Origin: JAUZQZ01 sp964492105
GTDB taxonomy: Bacteria; Pseudomonadota; Zetaproteobacteria; Mariprofundales; Mariprofundaceae
Reading direction: 5' to 3'
Length of the DNA: 24,889 nucleotides
Assembly: GCA_964492105.1 (NCBI GenBank)
Contig: CAZBJB010000021.1
Location: 1-24,889 of the forward strand
This document shows positions 7,887 through 14,720 of this stretch, in pieces (position 1 is the stretch's first letter; the number at the start of each line of letters is the position of its first letter). The notes beneath the pieces are model-generated. The model was not told the DNA's origin. It did no database searches and worked only from the letters and a program-made list of their open reading frames with translations. The translations under genes were made by a program, and so were the position numbers.

Positions 7887-8047
7887 GAGCCTCTTGCAAA
7901 ACTCATGAGCGGTGATCGGCTTCCCTACTTCGGCCCATTTCCGAGCTTGAATTTCGCTCCATGGAACCACCATGCAGCTCATTCAATTCCGAAAATGGTC
8001 TCAAAGTTGGATTGACGCTCATCCACCCGGAGTTTTGCAAGAGGCTT
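7887..8047 (-). mobile_element. 161-bp miniature inverted-repeat element, copy 2
   Basis: Same length and ends as copy 1 but in the opposite orientation. The left end is the perfect GAGCCTCTTGCAAAACTC; the right end has one change in the last base (T for C). The flanks are CTGT (7883-7886) and CTGC (8048-8051), a 4-bp target duplication with one mismatch, suggesting an older insertion than copies 1 and 3. It inserted beside or into a transposase relic on its left and ends 27 bp from the stop of the MFS gene. Confidence 0.82.
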
Positions 8048-8073
8048 CTGCGTCAACCATATACGCACAATAT

Positions 8074-9219
8074 TTACGTCCGTAACCTCAAAGCCACCGG
8101 CACACCCAACAAAGCCACCACTGAACATACCATGAATGCCATCCGGAATCCTGAGGTGCCCGATTGTGACGATATCCAACCGCAGGCCATGATGCCCAGG
8201 GCCGCGCCCAGACCAAATCCCGAAGCGGAATACCAGCCTTGCGCACTCGCCTGGCGGCCACGTGGTGAAAGCCTGCTGACCCACGTGACTGCGTTGATAT
8301 GGAAAGCGGCAAAGCTTGCCGCATGCAGTAATTGCAACAATGCCAGTAGCCACCATATCTGCGTCAGGCCAATACCTAACCAGCGAACCGATGCCAGGAA
8401 CAGGCATATGGATAATACCAGGGCGGGTGAGGCCTCACCAACAGGGCGAGACCACTTCCACATTAACACAATCTCGGCTACGGCACCAAGCACCCAGAAG
8501 CCACCAATCATCCAGCCTGCATAACCGGCTTTAAGCAAATACAGGCTGTAAAAACCATAATAAGCGCCATGCGATGCCTGCATCAAAAAGCTGACCAGAA
8601 GCAACAAACCGAACGATGATGAAAAATATTTTTTTCGTGATGATGCACGTTCATGGTGCATTGTATTGACAGGGAATCCTTTGGCGGAAAGCGCTGTCAC
8701 CAGCAATGTTGCCATCAGCCAGTAGGGAAAACGGGACTGATTCTCACCTGTCAGCCAGATACCTCCAGCCAGGGATGCCGCGACAAACCCGATGGATCCC
8801 CATACGCGCAATCGCCCATAATCCACCAGAGCCGCTTCGGAGACAGCTACCGACAAGCCATCGGTTAACGGCAAGACCACCGCCCACAGACACCCGAATG
8901 CCAATATGGTCAGCGCCAGCATCACGCCGGATTCTATCCATGGCAGCGACAGCGCCAGCATGGCTGCGGCAAGGGATGCGGTAAGAATAAAACGGGACGT
9001 ATTGGAAGTGCGATCCAGCGCGCGTCCCGCCAATGGTGGTGCCAGCATCCTGGAAATGGCCAGCAGTCCCGTAAACAGCCCGATGGCTGTTGCATCCATG
9101 CCTCTGCCCGCGAGATAAACCGGGAAAAATGGCAATATAATGCCCATCGTGGCGAAGTAGGAGGCATAAAACAGGCGGATGGAATGTAAGGATGTGGTAG
9201 AAACCATAGCCCAAAGCAT
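8074..9219 (-). CDS. MFS transporter, HcaT/PPP-like family
   Basis: Twelve-helix secondary transporter of 381 residues, placed in the MFS_1-like/HcaT (phenylpropionate permease-like) group. The N-terminus SIRLFYASYFATMGIILPFFPVYL and the segment GLFTGLLAISRMLAPPLAGRALDR correspond to the family's first helix and the loop 2-3 signature. The second half has GAYYGFYSLYL and GWYSASGFGLGAALG in the expected places. The substrate cannot be told. The start is uncertain: ATG at 9219, or an in-frame ATG four codons later; neither has a clear ribosome site. It stands alone between two repeat-rich gaps, so neighbours give no clue to its job. Confidence 0.85.
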   Translation of the reverse strand: MLWAMVSTTSLHSIRLFYASYFATMGIILPFFPVYLAGRGMDATAIGLFTGLLAISRMLAPPLAGRALDRTSNTSRFILTASLAAAMLALSLPWIESGVMLALTILAFGCLWAVVLPLTDGLSVAVSEAALVDYGRLRVWGSIGFVAASLAGGIWLTGENQSRFPYWLMATLLVTALSAKGFPVNTMHHERASSRKKYFSSSFGLLLLVSFLMQASHGAYYGFYSLYLLKAGYAGWMIGGFWVLGAVAEIVLMWKWSRPVGEASPALVLSICLFLASVRWLGIGLTQIWWLLALLQLLHAASFAAFHINAVTWVSRLSPRGRQASAQGWYSASGFGLGAALGIMACGWISSQSGTSGFRMAFMVCSVVALLGVPVALRLRT

Positions 9220-9231
9220 AAGGTAAGCATG

Positions 9232-9370
9232 CGGGTTAAGTCATTTATGCATTTTGGACGCGGGATTTTTTCTCGTTTTCAAGGCGCGTAAACAGACGTA
9301 GCCCTGCTATGTAACTGAAATTTCACCATTTCTGTTTGTTGTTAACGCGAGGTTTAAACGATTTAACCCG
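9232..9370. repeat. 139-bp stretch with 16-bp imperfect inverted ends
   Basis: Positions 9232-9247 read CGGGTTAAGTCATTTA and the complement of 9355-9370 reads CGGGTTAAATCGTTTA, 14 of 16 identical. The 139 bp between the outer ends carry no credible reading frame. I find no target duplication on the flanks, so this could be an old miniature element or only a chance inverted repeat. It lies upstream of the MFS gene start. Confidence 0.35.
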
Positions 9371-9488
9371 GACTATTCATGAATTACCGTGATGATTATT
9401 GCGACATAGGCAACCTGGTAAGGAGACGCAAATACACAACACGGGCTTTTATACGGTGAAATTTGTGTCAGATTGGTGTGATGCGATT

Positions 9489-9561
9489 GATCGAAATTCA
9501 AGCTCGGAAATGGGCCGAAGTGGGGAAGCCGATCACCGCTCATGAGTTTTGCAAGAGGCTC
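9489..9561 (+). mobile_element. Right half of the 161-bp miniature element (truncated copy)
   Basis: This segment matches the last 73 bases or so of copies 1 and 3, from the GATCGAAATTCAAGC stretch to the terminal GAGTTTTGCAAGAGGCTC, which is intact. The left half is absent; sequence before 9489 is unrelated to the element. It sits in the 423-bp gap between the MFS and ychF genes, together with the inverted repeat at 9232 and the 56-bp repeat at 9578. Nothing else is recognisable in 9371-9488. Confidence 0.8.
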
Positions 9562-9577
9562 CTAAGGTTATACCCAG

Positions 9578-9633
9578 GATCCGACATTGACATGCGGCGC
9601 ATGTCGCGATCCTTTGATTCGCATGGCATTCCG
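9578..9633. repeat. 56-bp palindromic repeat, copy A
   Basis: It matches 20942-20997 at 46 of 56 positions without gaps, counted by hand. The core GACATGC-GGC-GCATGTC (9588-9604) is a perfect 7-bp hairpin, and outer bases AGGATC and GATCCT also pair. It lies 10 bp after the ychF stop codon, so it may act at the end of that transcript. It is next to a truncated miniature element, as is its partner. A REP-like role is an inference. Confidence 0.6.
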
Positions 9634-9642
9634 AAAAATCAC

Positions 9643-10737
9643 TCAGACGTTGAAACGAAAGTGCATGACGTCTCCATCCCGTACAACATAATCTTTCCCC
9701 TCCAGATGCATCCTGCCGGCCTCTCTGGCACCCTGTTCACCATGATGGGCGATAAAAGCATCATAGGCAATCGTTTCCGCACGGATAAAACCTTTCTCGA
9801 AATCGGTATGAATTACCGCTGCCGCCTGTGGCGCAGTATCGCCCCGATGAATCGTCCATGCATGCACCTCTTTTTCACCTGCCGTGAAGTAGGTGATAAG
9901 ATTTAATAAGGTATAGGCTTCGCGGATGACCGTGTTCAATCCCGGTTCGGAGAGACCAAGGTCGACAAAAAATTCCCTCCTGGAATCAGCATCCATCCCG
10001 GCCAGTTCCGACTCGATTTGTGCCGAGACGATGACCACGCGCGCGCCTTCGCCATCTGCATGCCGACGAACCGGATCAACCAGCGCGTTGCCGTCGGGCA
10101 GGGATGCATCATCCACATTGGCGATATACAACACAGGCTTGCCTGTGAGCAGGCAAAGGTCTTTGATTTGTCCGGTTTCGTCTTCATTCAACCCCTGACG
10201 TCGAACGGTATTCCCGTCTTCCAACCCTTGCTGTACTTTTTCGTATAATGAGCGCATGGCCAGCGCATCCCTGTTGCCTGTCCTGGTCTGCCGCTGCATG
10301 CGCGCCGTGGCTTTATCCATGGTTTCCATGTCCTTGAGCATCAGTTCGGTATTGATGATCTCAATATCAGCCAGCGGATCGAGCCGACCCGCCACATGCG
10401 TAACATTGTCGTCTTCAAAACACCGGAGCACATGCGCAATAGCAGAGCATTCACGAATATTAGCCAAAAACTGGTTACCCAGCCCCTCACCGCTAGCTGC
10501 GCCCGCAACAAGTCCTGCGATGTCCACAAATTCTACCGCCGCATGCCGCACAGCCTGCGGCTTGACGATATCCGCCAGCGCATCCAGACGCAAATCAGGA
10601 ACAGGCACAATGCCCACATTGGGATCAATGGTACAAAATGGGTAATTGGCCGCTTCCGCGCCGCCACCATTAAGCGCGTTAAACAGTGTTGATTTTCCAA
10701 CATTGGGCAAACCCGCGATGCCAATGCTTAGTGTCAT
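9643..10737 (-). CDS. ychF: Redox-regulated ATPase YchF (OLA1 family)
   Basis: Cytoplasmic P-loop NTPase of the Obg/OLA1 group that prefers ATP, binds the ribosome and modulates stress responses. The 364 residues are the standard length. GLPNVGKSTLFNAL is the Walker A region, NYPFCTIDPNVG the family signature, FVDIAGLVAGAASGEGLGNQFL the G3 region, and YIANVDD replaces the NKxD of true GTPases, as expected for YchF. The C-terminal TGS-like domain (LINLITYFTAGEKEVHAWTI) is intact up to the typical MHFRFNV end. The ATG is preceded by GAGG at good spacing. It is last in the rplY-pth-ychF run, 30 bp after pth. Confidence 0.97.
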   Translation of the reverse strand: MTLSIGIAGLPNVGKSTLFNALNGGGAEAANYPFCTIDPNVGIVPVPDLRLDALADIVKPQAVRHAAVEFVDIAGLVAGAASGEGLGNQFLANIRECSAIAHVLRCFEDDNVTHVAGRLDPLADIEIINTELMLKDMETMDKATARMQRQTRTGNRDALAMRSLYEKVQQGLEDGNTVRRQGLNEDETGQIKDLCLLTGKPVLYIANVDDASLPDGNALVDPVRRHADGEGARVVIVSAQIESELAGMDADSRREFFVDLGLSEPGLNTVIREAYTLLNLITYFTAGEKEVHAWTIHRGDTAPQAAAVIHTDFEKGFIRAETIAYDAFIAHHGEQGAREAGRMHLEGKDYVVRDGDVMHFRFNV

Positions 10738-10767
10738 GTTGTAACCTCTTTATTCAGCCCGCATGAT

Positions 10768-11346
10768 TTATAAAGACTGCAATGCCAGATGCATGCGATT
10801 ACTGGCCAGCGCCAGGTCGCCGTTGAGGACAAGGGATAATTCTTTCATCAAGGCGTTAAAGATGCGTTTTTCCTGTTGCCGATCGGTGGCCGTTGCCTTG
10901 CCCAGCACCCATGCGGTAATATCCATATTGTTCAACGGACGCCCGATGCCAAGCTTCAGGCGACGATAATTACTGTCTGGCAGGCACTGATTGAGTGAAC
11001 GCAGACCATTGTGACCACCGTGACCGCCACCGGTCTTCAAGCGGAATTTTCCCTTCTCCAGGTCGAGGTCATCGTAAATGATGAAGATATTCTCTGTTTC
11101 CACGCCATAGTAGCGCGCCAGCGGGCCAATGCTCTCGCCAGAATTGTTCATGAAGGTCCGGGGCCTGACCAACAGTACGTTATGCTCATCCTGCTTCCAT
11201 TCGGCTGTTTCGGCATAAAAACGGGGAGCCACAACCAGGCTCAGCCCCTGTGCCGTTCCCAATGCATCAATGAACCGGAAGCCAATATTGTGACGTGTAT
11301 TTTTATACCTGTTGCCCGGATTCCCCAGGCCAACAAGTAGTTGCAC
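10768..11346 (-). CDS. pth: Peptidyl-tRNA hydrolase
   Basis: Cytoplasmic esterase that frees tRNA from peptidyl-tRNA dropped by the ribosome; essential in most bacteria. The 192-residue protein opens with LLVGLGNPGNRYKNTRHNIG, giving the binding asparagine N9 and the catalytic H19. RPRTFMNNSG holds N67/N68, IIYDDLDLEKGK holds D92/D93, and GGGHGGHNGLRS completes the substrate site. Start is a GTG with AGGA upstream, 11 bp after the rplY stop, so it is read from the same message. Order rplY-pth-ychF is conserved in many proteobacteria. Confidence 0.97.
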   Translation of the reverse strand: MQLLVGLGNPGNRYKNTRHNIGFRFIDALGTAQGLSLVVAPRFYAETAEWKQDEHNVLLVRPRTFMNNSGESIGPLARYYGVETENIFIIYDDLDLEKGKFRLKTGGGHGGHNGLRSLNQCLPDSNYRRLKLGIGRPLNNMDITAWVLGKATATDRQQEKRIFNALMKELSLVLNGDLALASNRMHLALQSL

Positions 11347-11357
11347 ACCCGTCCTGA

Positions 11358-12017
11358 TCAGGATGCCTCAGGCTCGGATCCATGTTCCACAGGGGCTTCG
11401 GTGATTATTTTAGCGCCTTCAGTTCCTTCAGCCTCGGCGGACTCTTCTTCAACCCTCGGGGCGGCAAGGGTAAGGATCGTGAAATTCACATCATGCGGCG
11501 CTTCCACGCCATCCTGTAATTGCAAGCCTTCCACATGTACGGAATCGCCGATATCCAGATCAGCGCAGTCTATTTCAATGGCATCGGGGATGCTGTCAGC
11601 ACGGCAGGACACCTCAAGCGTATGACGGATAACTTCGAGCAGGCCACCCTTGATATCACCGGGGCATTTCTCAAAGTTGACCACATTGACCGGGATCTCA
11701 ATCTGCACCACATCGGAGGAAGATACCCGGTGAAAATCAATATGCATGGCCTCATCGCGAACGGGATGCCACTGAATGTCCTTCACCAGTCCTGTATTGG
11801 TTCCGCGTGTACCCTTTATCCTGAGATCAATGATCGAAGTATGGAATGCTTCAATATCCAGAAGTCTTCCCGTACTTAGCTTATCCAGCGTAATGGCCAG
11901 TTCCGGCTTGCCGCCACCGTAGATAACAGCAGGCAGCTTCCCTGTACGGCGCAAGCGGCGAGCCGCGCCTCTTCCCGTTTCTTCTCTTAATTCTGCTTCA
12001 AGCACGAAATCATTCAT
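11358..12017 (-). CDS. rplY: 50S ribosomal protein L25, long (Ctc/TL5) form
   Basis: 5S-rRNA-binding ribosomal protein. It is the two-domain Ctc/TL5 form: an N-terminal L25 domain (residues 1-95 or so, starting MNDFVLEAELREETGRGAARRLRR and containing PAVIYGGG) and a C-terminal beta-barrel domain (PVNVVNFEKCPGDIKGG to about 190). The tail is acidic (EEESAEAEGTEGAK). I chose the ATG at 12017 because GAGGAG lies 7 bases before it; the frame is open 18 codons further, but those residues match nothing in the family. A promoter with a perfect -10 box precedes it, overlapping the end of prs, so it can be transcribed apart from prs. Confidence 0.95.
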   Translation of the reverse strand: MNDFVLEAELREETGRGAARRLRRTGKLPAVIYGGGKPELAITLDKLSTGRLLDIEAFHTSIIDLRIKGTRGTNTGLVKDIQWHPVRDEAMHIDFHRVSSSDVVQIEIPVNVVNFEKCPGDIKGGLLEVIRHTLEVSCRADSIPDAIEIDCADLDIGDSVHVEGLQLQDGVEAPHDVNFTILTLAAPRVEEESAEAEGTEGAKIITEAPVEHGSEPEAS

Positions 12018-12084
12018 GGGTATCTCCTCTACATCAATGCACCAGTGGTCGGCCCGTAACGGCGTGGACAATACGTGGGACGCA

Positions 12085-12103
12085 GATCTTCTTTCCGAAG
12101 ATC
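12085..12103 (-). other. Leader hairpin upstream of rplY
   Basis: A perfect 7-bp stem, GATCTTC with GAAGATC around a 5-base loop, lies about 70 bp before the rplY start codon and within the transcript expected from the promoter at 12165-12192. It could be a regulatory or stabilising leader structure for this ribosomal-protein gene. No T-run follows, so it is not a terminator. Confidence 0.35.
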
Positions 12104-12164
12104 ATGTGCAATCAGGAAATGCTACGGAAATCAAGATGGTGCCCCCTGTATTTCCGAGCGCGGG

Positions 12165-12192
12165 ATTATAGAGCCTTGAATCAGTTATACAA
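12165..12192 (-). promoter_or_regulatory. Sigma70-type promoter for rplY
   Basis: On the minus strand, TTGTAT (12192-12187) and a perfect TATAAT (12170-12165) are 16 bases apart. The -35 box lies within the last codons of prs and its stop is in the spacer. Transcription would begin about 140 bases before rplY. Spacing and -10 identity are good; the -35 box matches four of six positions. Confidence 0.55.
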
Positions 12193-13125
12193 GCTACTGA
12201 CGGAACGCGCGTTATAAATGCGGCTGATGGCTTCGGCAAGCAGCGGTGCGGCCGTAAGAATGCGAACCTTGCCGGTATCTACGGTAGCCTTCGGTTGCGC
12301 GATCGTGTCCGTAATCACCAGTTCATGTAATTGGGAATCAGCCAGTCGTTCGGCTGCCGGTCCGGAAAGGACGCCATGGGTGGCATAAGCCGAGACCTTG
12401 CTTGCGCCCTGCTCCAGCAGGGCCAGGGCAGCACTACACAGGGTTCCCGCCGTATCGACGATATCATCGATCAGGATGCAGTGGCGCCCCTCAATTTCAC
12501 CGATAATATTCATGACCTCGGCGTGATTTGGCGCGGGACGCCGTTTGTCCACGATAGCGATGTCCACATGCAGGCGCTTGGCCAGGGCGCGAGCCCGAAC
12601 TACGCCGCCTACATCTGGGGATACGATGATAACATCATCCATGGGGCGGGACTCGATATCCCTCTGGAAAATGGGAGCAGCATAAATATTATCCACCGGA
12701 ATATTGAAAAATCCCTGAATGGCGCCTGCGTGCAAGTCCATGGTGAGTACGCGTGATGCTCCCGCCGCCGTGATCATGTCAGCCACCAGTTTGGCGGTAA
12801 TCGGTGTACGGCTGGCGCTTTTACGTTCTTGGCGGGCATAGCCGAAGTAGGGCATAACAGCGCAGATATGATGCGCTGACGCGCGTTTGGCGGCATCTAT
12901 AAAAATCAGCAATTCCATCAGATTATCATTGGAGGGCGCGGAGGTACTTTGAATAAAGAAGGCATCCAGGCCACGGATGGTTTCACCAATCTGAACAAAA
13001 ATTTCACCGTCCGAGAAATGTTGTGTTTGTAAATCACCCGGCGAAATATGCAGATAGCTTCCGATATTGCCGGTCAACTCCGGATTGGCGGTTCCCGAGA
13101 AGAGACGAAGGCGTTCTTCCATCAT
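12181..13125 (-). CDS. prs: Ribose-phosphate pyrophosphokinase
   Basis: Makes PRPP from ribose 5-phosphate and ATP for purine, pyrimidine, histidine, tryptophan and NAD synthesis. Recognised by FSDGEIFVQIGE, YFGYARQERKSASRTPITAKLVADM, the signature DLHAGAIQGFFNIPVDNIYA and the PRPP loop DDIVDTAGTL. The frame is open further upstream into the tRNA gene, but AAGGAG lies at proper distance from the ATG at 13125, giving 314 residues, the family norm. An adjacent second ATG (13122) is possible. It follows the tRNA-Gln gene and ispE on the same strand, the order common in beta- and gammaproteobacteria. Confidence 0.97.
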   Translation of the reverse strand: MMEERLRLFSGTANPELTGNIGSYLHISPGDLQTQHFSDGEIFVQIGETIRGLDAFFIQSTSAPSNDNLMELLIFIDAAKRASAHHICAVMPYFGYARQERKSASRTPITAKLVADMITAAGASRVLTMDLHAGAIQGFFNIPVDNIYAAPIFQRDIESRPMDDVIIVSPDVGGVVRARALAKRLHVDIAIVDKRRPAPNHAEVMNIIGEIEGRHCILIDDIVDTAGTLCSAALALLEQGASKVSAYATHGVLSGPAAERLADSQLHELVITDTIAQPKATVDTGKVRILTAAPLLAEAISRIYNARSVSSLYN

Positions 13126-13159
13126 ATTGCGTGCTCCTTGTTTGGGGCATTCATAAGTA

Positions 13160-13234
13160 TGGCTGGGGCGGCAGGGTTCGAACCTGCGCATGACGGGATC
13201 AAAACCCGTTGCCTTACCACTTGGCTACGCCCCA
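13160..13234 (-). tRNA. tRNA-Gln (anticodon UUG)
   Basis: The minus strand reads TGGGGCGTAGCCAAG at the 5' side and CGCCCCAGCCA at the 3' side, a 7-bp acceptor stem with the U1-A72 pair typical of tRNA-Gln. The D arm (AGCCAAGTGGTAAGGCA), the anticodon arm ACGGGTTTTGATCCCGT with anticodon TTG, and the T arm GCAGGTTCGAACCCTGC are complete. The CCA tail is encoded (13162-13160), giving 75 nt. The first ten bases overlap the end of ispE. It decodes CAA, and CAG by wobble. Confidence 0.97.
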
Positions 13235-14133
13235 ATCATCCGGTTCAAGCTCATGTCATACAGGGGGTGGCGGAGCAGGATGTTTCCGGCATGGGTCCAT
13301 GCCGCAAGTTTTTCCCGCCTCAACCTGCGTACCAGCCTGTGTGTATCCTCCGCGCGTTCCAGCAGAGCCACGCATGTGGTACCACTCCCGCTCATCCAGG
13401 CGCACCGTACCTGACTGCGCATGGCTTCCAGGAGTACGGCTAACTTTGGGCACATCCCGCAGGCCACACGTTCCAGAACATTCTTTCCCAAGGGAAAATG
13501 TATATTCTCAGCCTGCGTGGCGTCGGCGCGGATGGTATCTTTCGCTTCGGAAGGGGTCAATTGCACCGCATCGTGATGCGGCATGCTGTCATAGCAGGAG
13601 AATACATCCGCTGTCGAAAGGCCGATACCGGGATGGGCGAGCACCAGATACGCACCTTCAAGGCCGGGATCCAGAGCCTCCATCCGTTCACCTACCCCTG
13701 TTGCCCGGCTTGCCTGGCCAAACAGGAAGCAGGGAATGTCCGCACCAAACGGCGTAGCAAATTCAATCAGCGCCTTGTTGTCCAGATGGAGTCCCCACAG
13801 CTCATTGGCGGCCATGATGGCGGTTGCCGCATCGGATGAGCCGCCACCTAGTCCAGCCTGTATGGGCAGTGTTTTTTTGATATGCACCTTCAATCCCCGT
13901 GCGACGCTAAAGGTATCACGCATACCTTCCAGCACACGAAAGACCAGATTGTTCCGGGTATTCAGGTTCGGATCAGAGCACGTGACATGCAGACGGTTTG
14001 CGTTCGCAATGAAGAGGGTGTCACCGACATCCACGTATGAAAAACTGGTATCCAGTGTATGGTAGCCGTTCACGGTTTTTCCGGTTACTGTGAGGTGAAG
14101 ATTAATTTTAGCGGGTGCCGGCAGTTTAAGCAC
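13225..14133 (-). CDS. ispE: 4-diphosphocytidyl-2-C-methyl-D-erythritol kinase
   Basis: Fourth enzyme of the MEP pathway, phosphorylating CDP-methylerythritol; the pathway feeds squalene and hence the hopanoids made by genes at the right of this window. It is a GHMP kinase with PAPAKINLHLTVTGKTVNGYH at the start (K9), the ATP loop GLGGGSSDAA (94-103), FGADIPCFLFG and the final MSGSGTTCVAL. It has 302 residues, slightly longer than usual. The GTG start overlaps the lolB stop by 8 bp, so the two are translationally coupled. The TAG stop falls inside the tRNA-Gln gene, so the last codons RMIGA overlap the acceptor stem. Confidence 0.95.
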   Translation of the reverse strand: MLKLPAPAKINLHLTVTGKTVNGYHTLDTSFSYVDVGDTLFIANANRLHVTCSDPNLNTRNNLVFRVLEGMRDTFSVARGLKVHIKKTLPIQAGLGGGSSDAATAIMAANELWGLHLDNKALIEFATPFGADIPCFLFGQASRATGVGERMEALDPGLEGAYLVLAHPGIGLSTADVFSCYDSMPHHDAVQLTPSEAKDTIRADATQAENIHFPLGKNVLERVACGMCPKLAVLLEAMRSQVRCAWMSGSGTTCVALLERAEDTHRLVRRLRREKLAAWTHAGNILLRHPLYDMSLNRMIGA

Positions 14134-14704
14134 GGGGCGTTGGGGAGGGGCTGCTTTTCAGAATAATCATGGTGGCCTTGCGCCCATGGCTGATGTCGCT
14201 GAAGATCAAGCGCTTCTTTTGCGCGTTCCATTCCACACGAACACGGCTGTTGTTACGGTGAATGCTCCACCGGTTCGGGCCTTCCTGCTGGAAGCCTGGT
14301 GGCACATGGCCGCCAAGGAATTCAGATAATTCCCACAGGCTGATAACCATACCGTGGGACGCCAGTTCCTCCTTGCTGACAGGGTGCCACTGCGGACTCC
14401 CGATCTGATTATTACGCAGCCACATTTCATCATGTCGCCAGCGGAACTCCACGATACGTCCGATCACGGGTTGGACAATACGCATTCTTCCTTCACCGGA
14501 TCGCCCGGACTGCCAATCCATCATGGCTTGCCAGACACGTTTGGGTCCCATCACCAGAATTCTTGCCGTAACGCGGCGATAGGGACCAATCGTGGATGAC
14601 GGCCTGATATTGGAGAATTTATCGGTGGGCAGACTGGCGCATGCCGACAGCAACAGGGCACTGACAATAACATACATGAAGCCGCGTACGGCCAGAGTCA
14701 GCAC
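14126..14704 (-). CDS. lolB: Outer membrane lipoprotein LolB (divergent)
   Basis: LolB receives lipoproteins from LolA and inserts them in the outer membrane. The product has a type II signal peptide with lipobox LSAC and Cys22, then about 170 residues with LolB-like features: a WQSG...GRMRIVQPVIGRIVEFRW half-barrel start and a late GPNRWSIHRNNSRVRVEW...RLIFSD stretch. Overall similarity is weak, so position is important: directly upstream of ispE is the conserved place of lolB. The GTG at 14704 is chosen because an internal ATG (14677) would leave a signal peptide with no positive charge. The gene is 16 bp after the TPR lipoprotein gene and overlaps ispE. Confidence 0.78.
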   Translation of the reverse strand: MLTLAVRGFMYVIVSALLLSACASLPTDKFSNIRPSSTIGPYRRVTARILVMGPKRVWQAMMDWQSGRSGEGRMRIVQPVIGRIVEFRWRHDEMWLRNNQIGSPQWHPVSKEELASHGMVISLWELSEFLGGHVPPGFQQEGPNRWSIHRNNSRVRVEWNAQKKRLIFSDISHGRKATMIILKSSPSPTPRA

Positions 14705-14720
14705 GTCCCTGAATCAGGCT

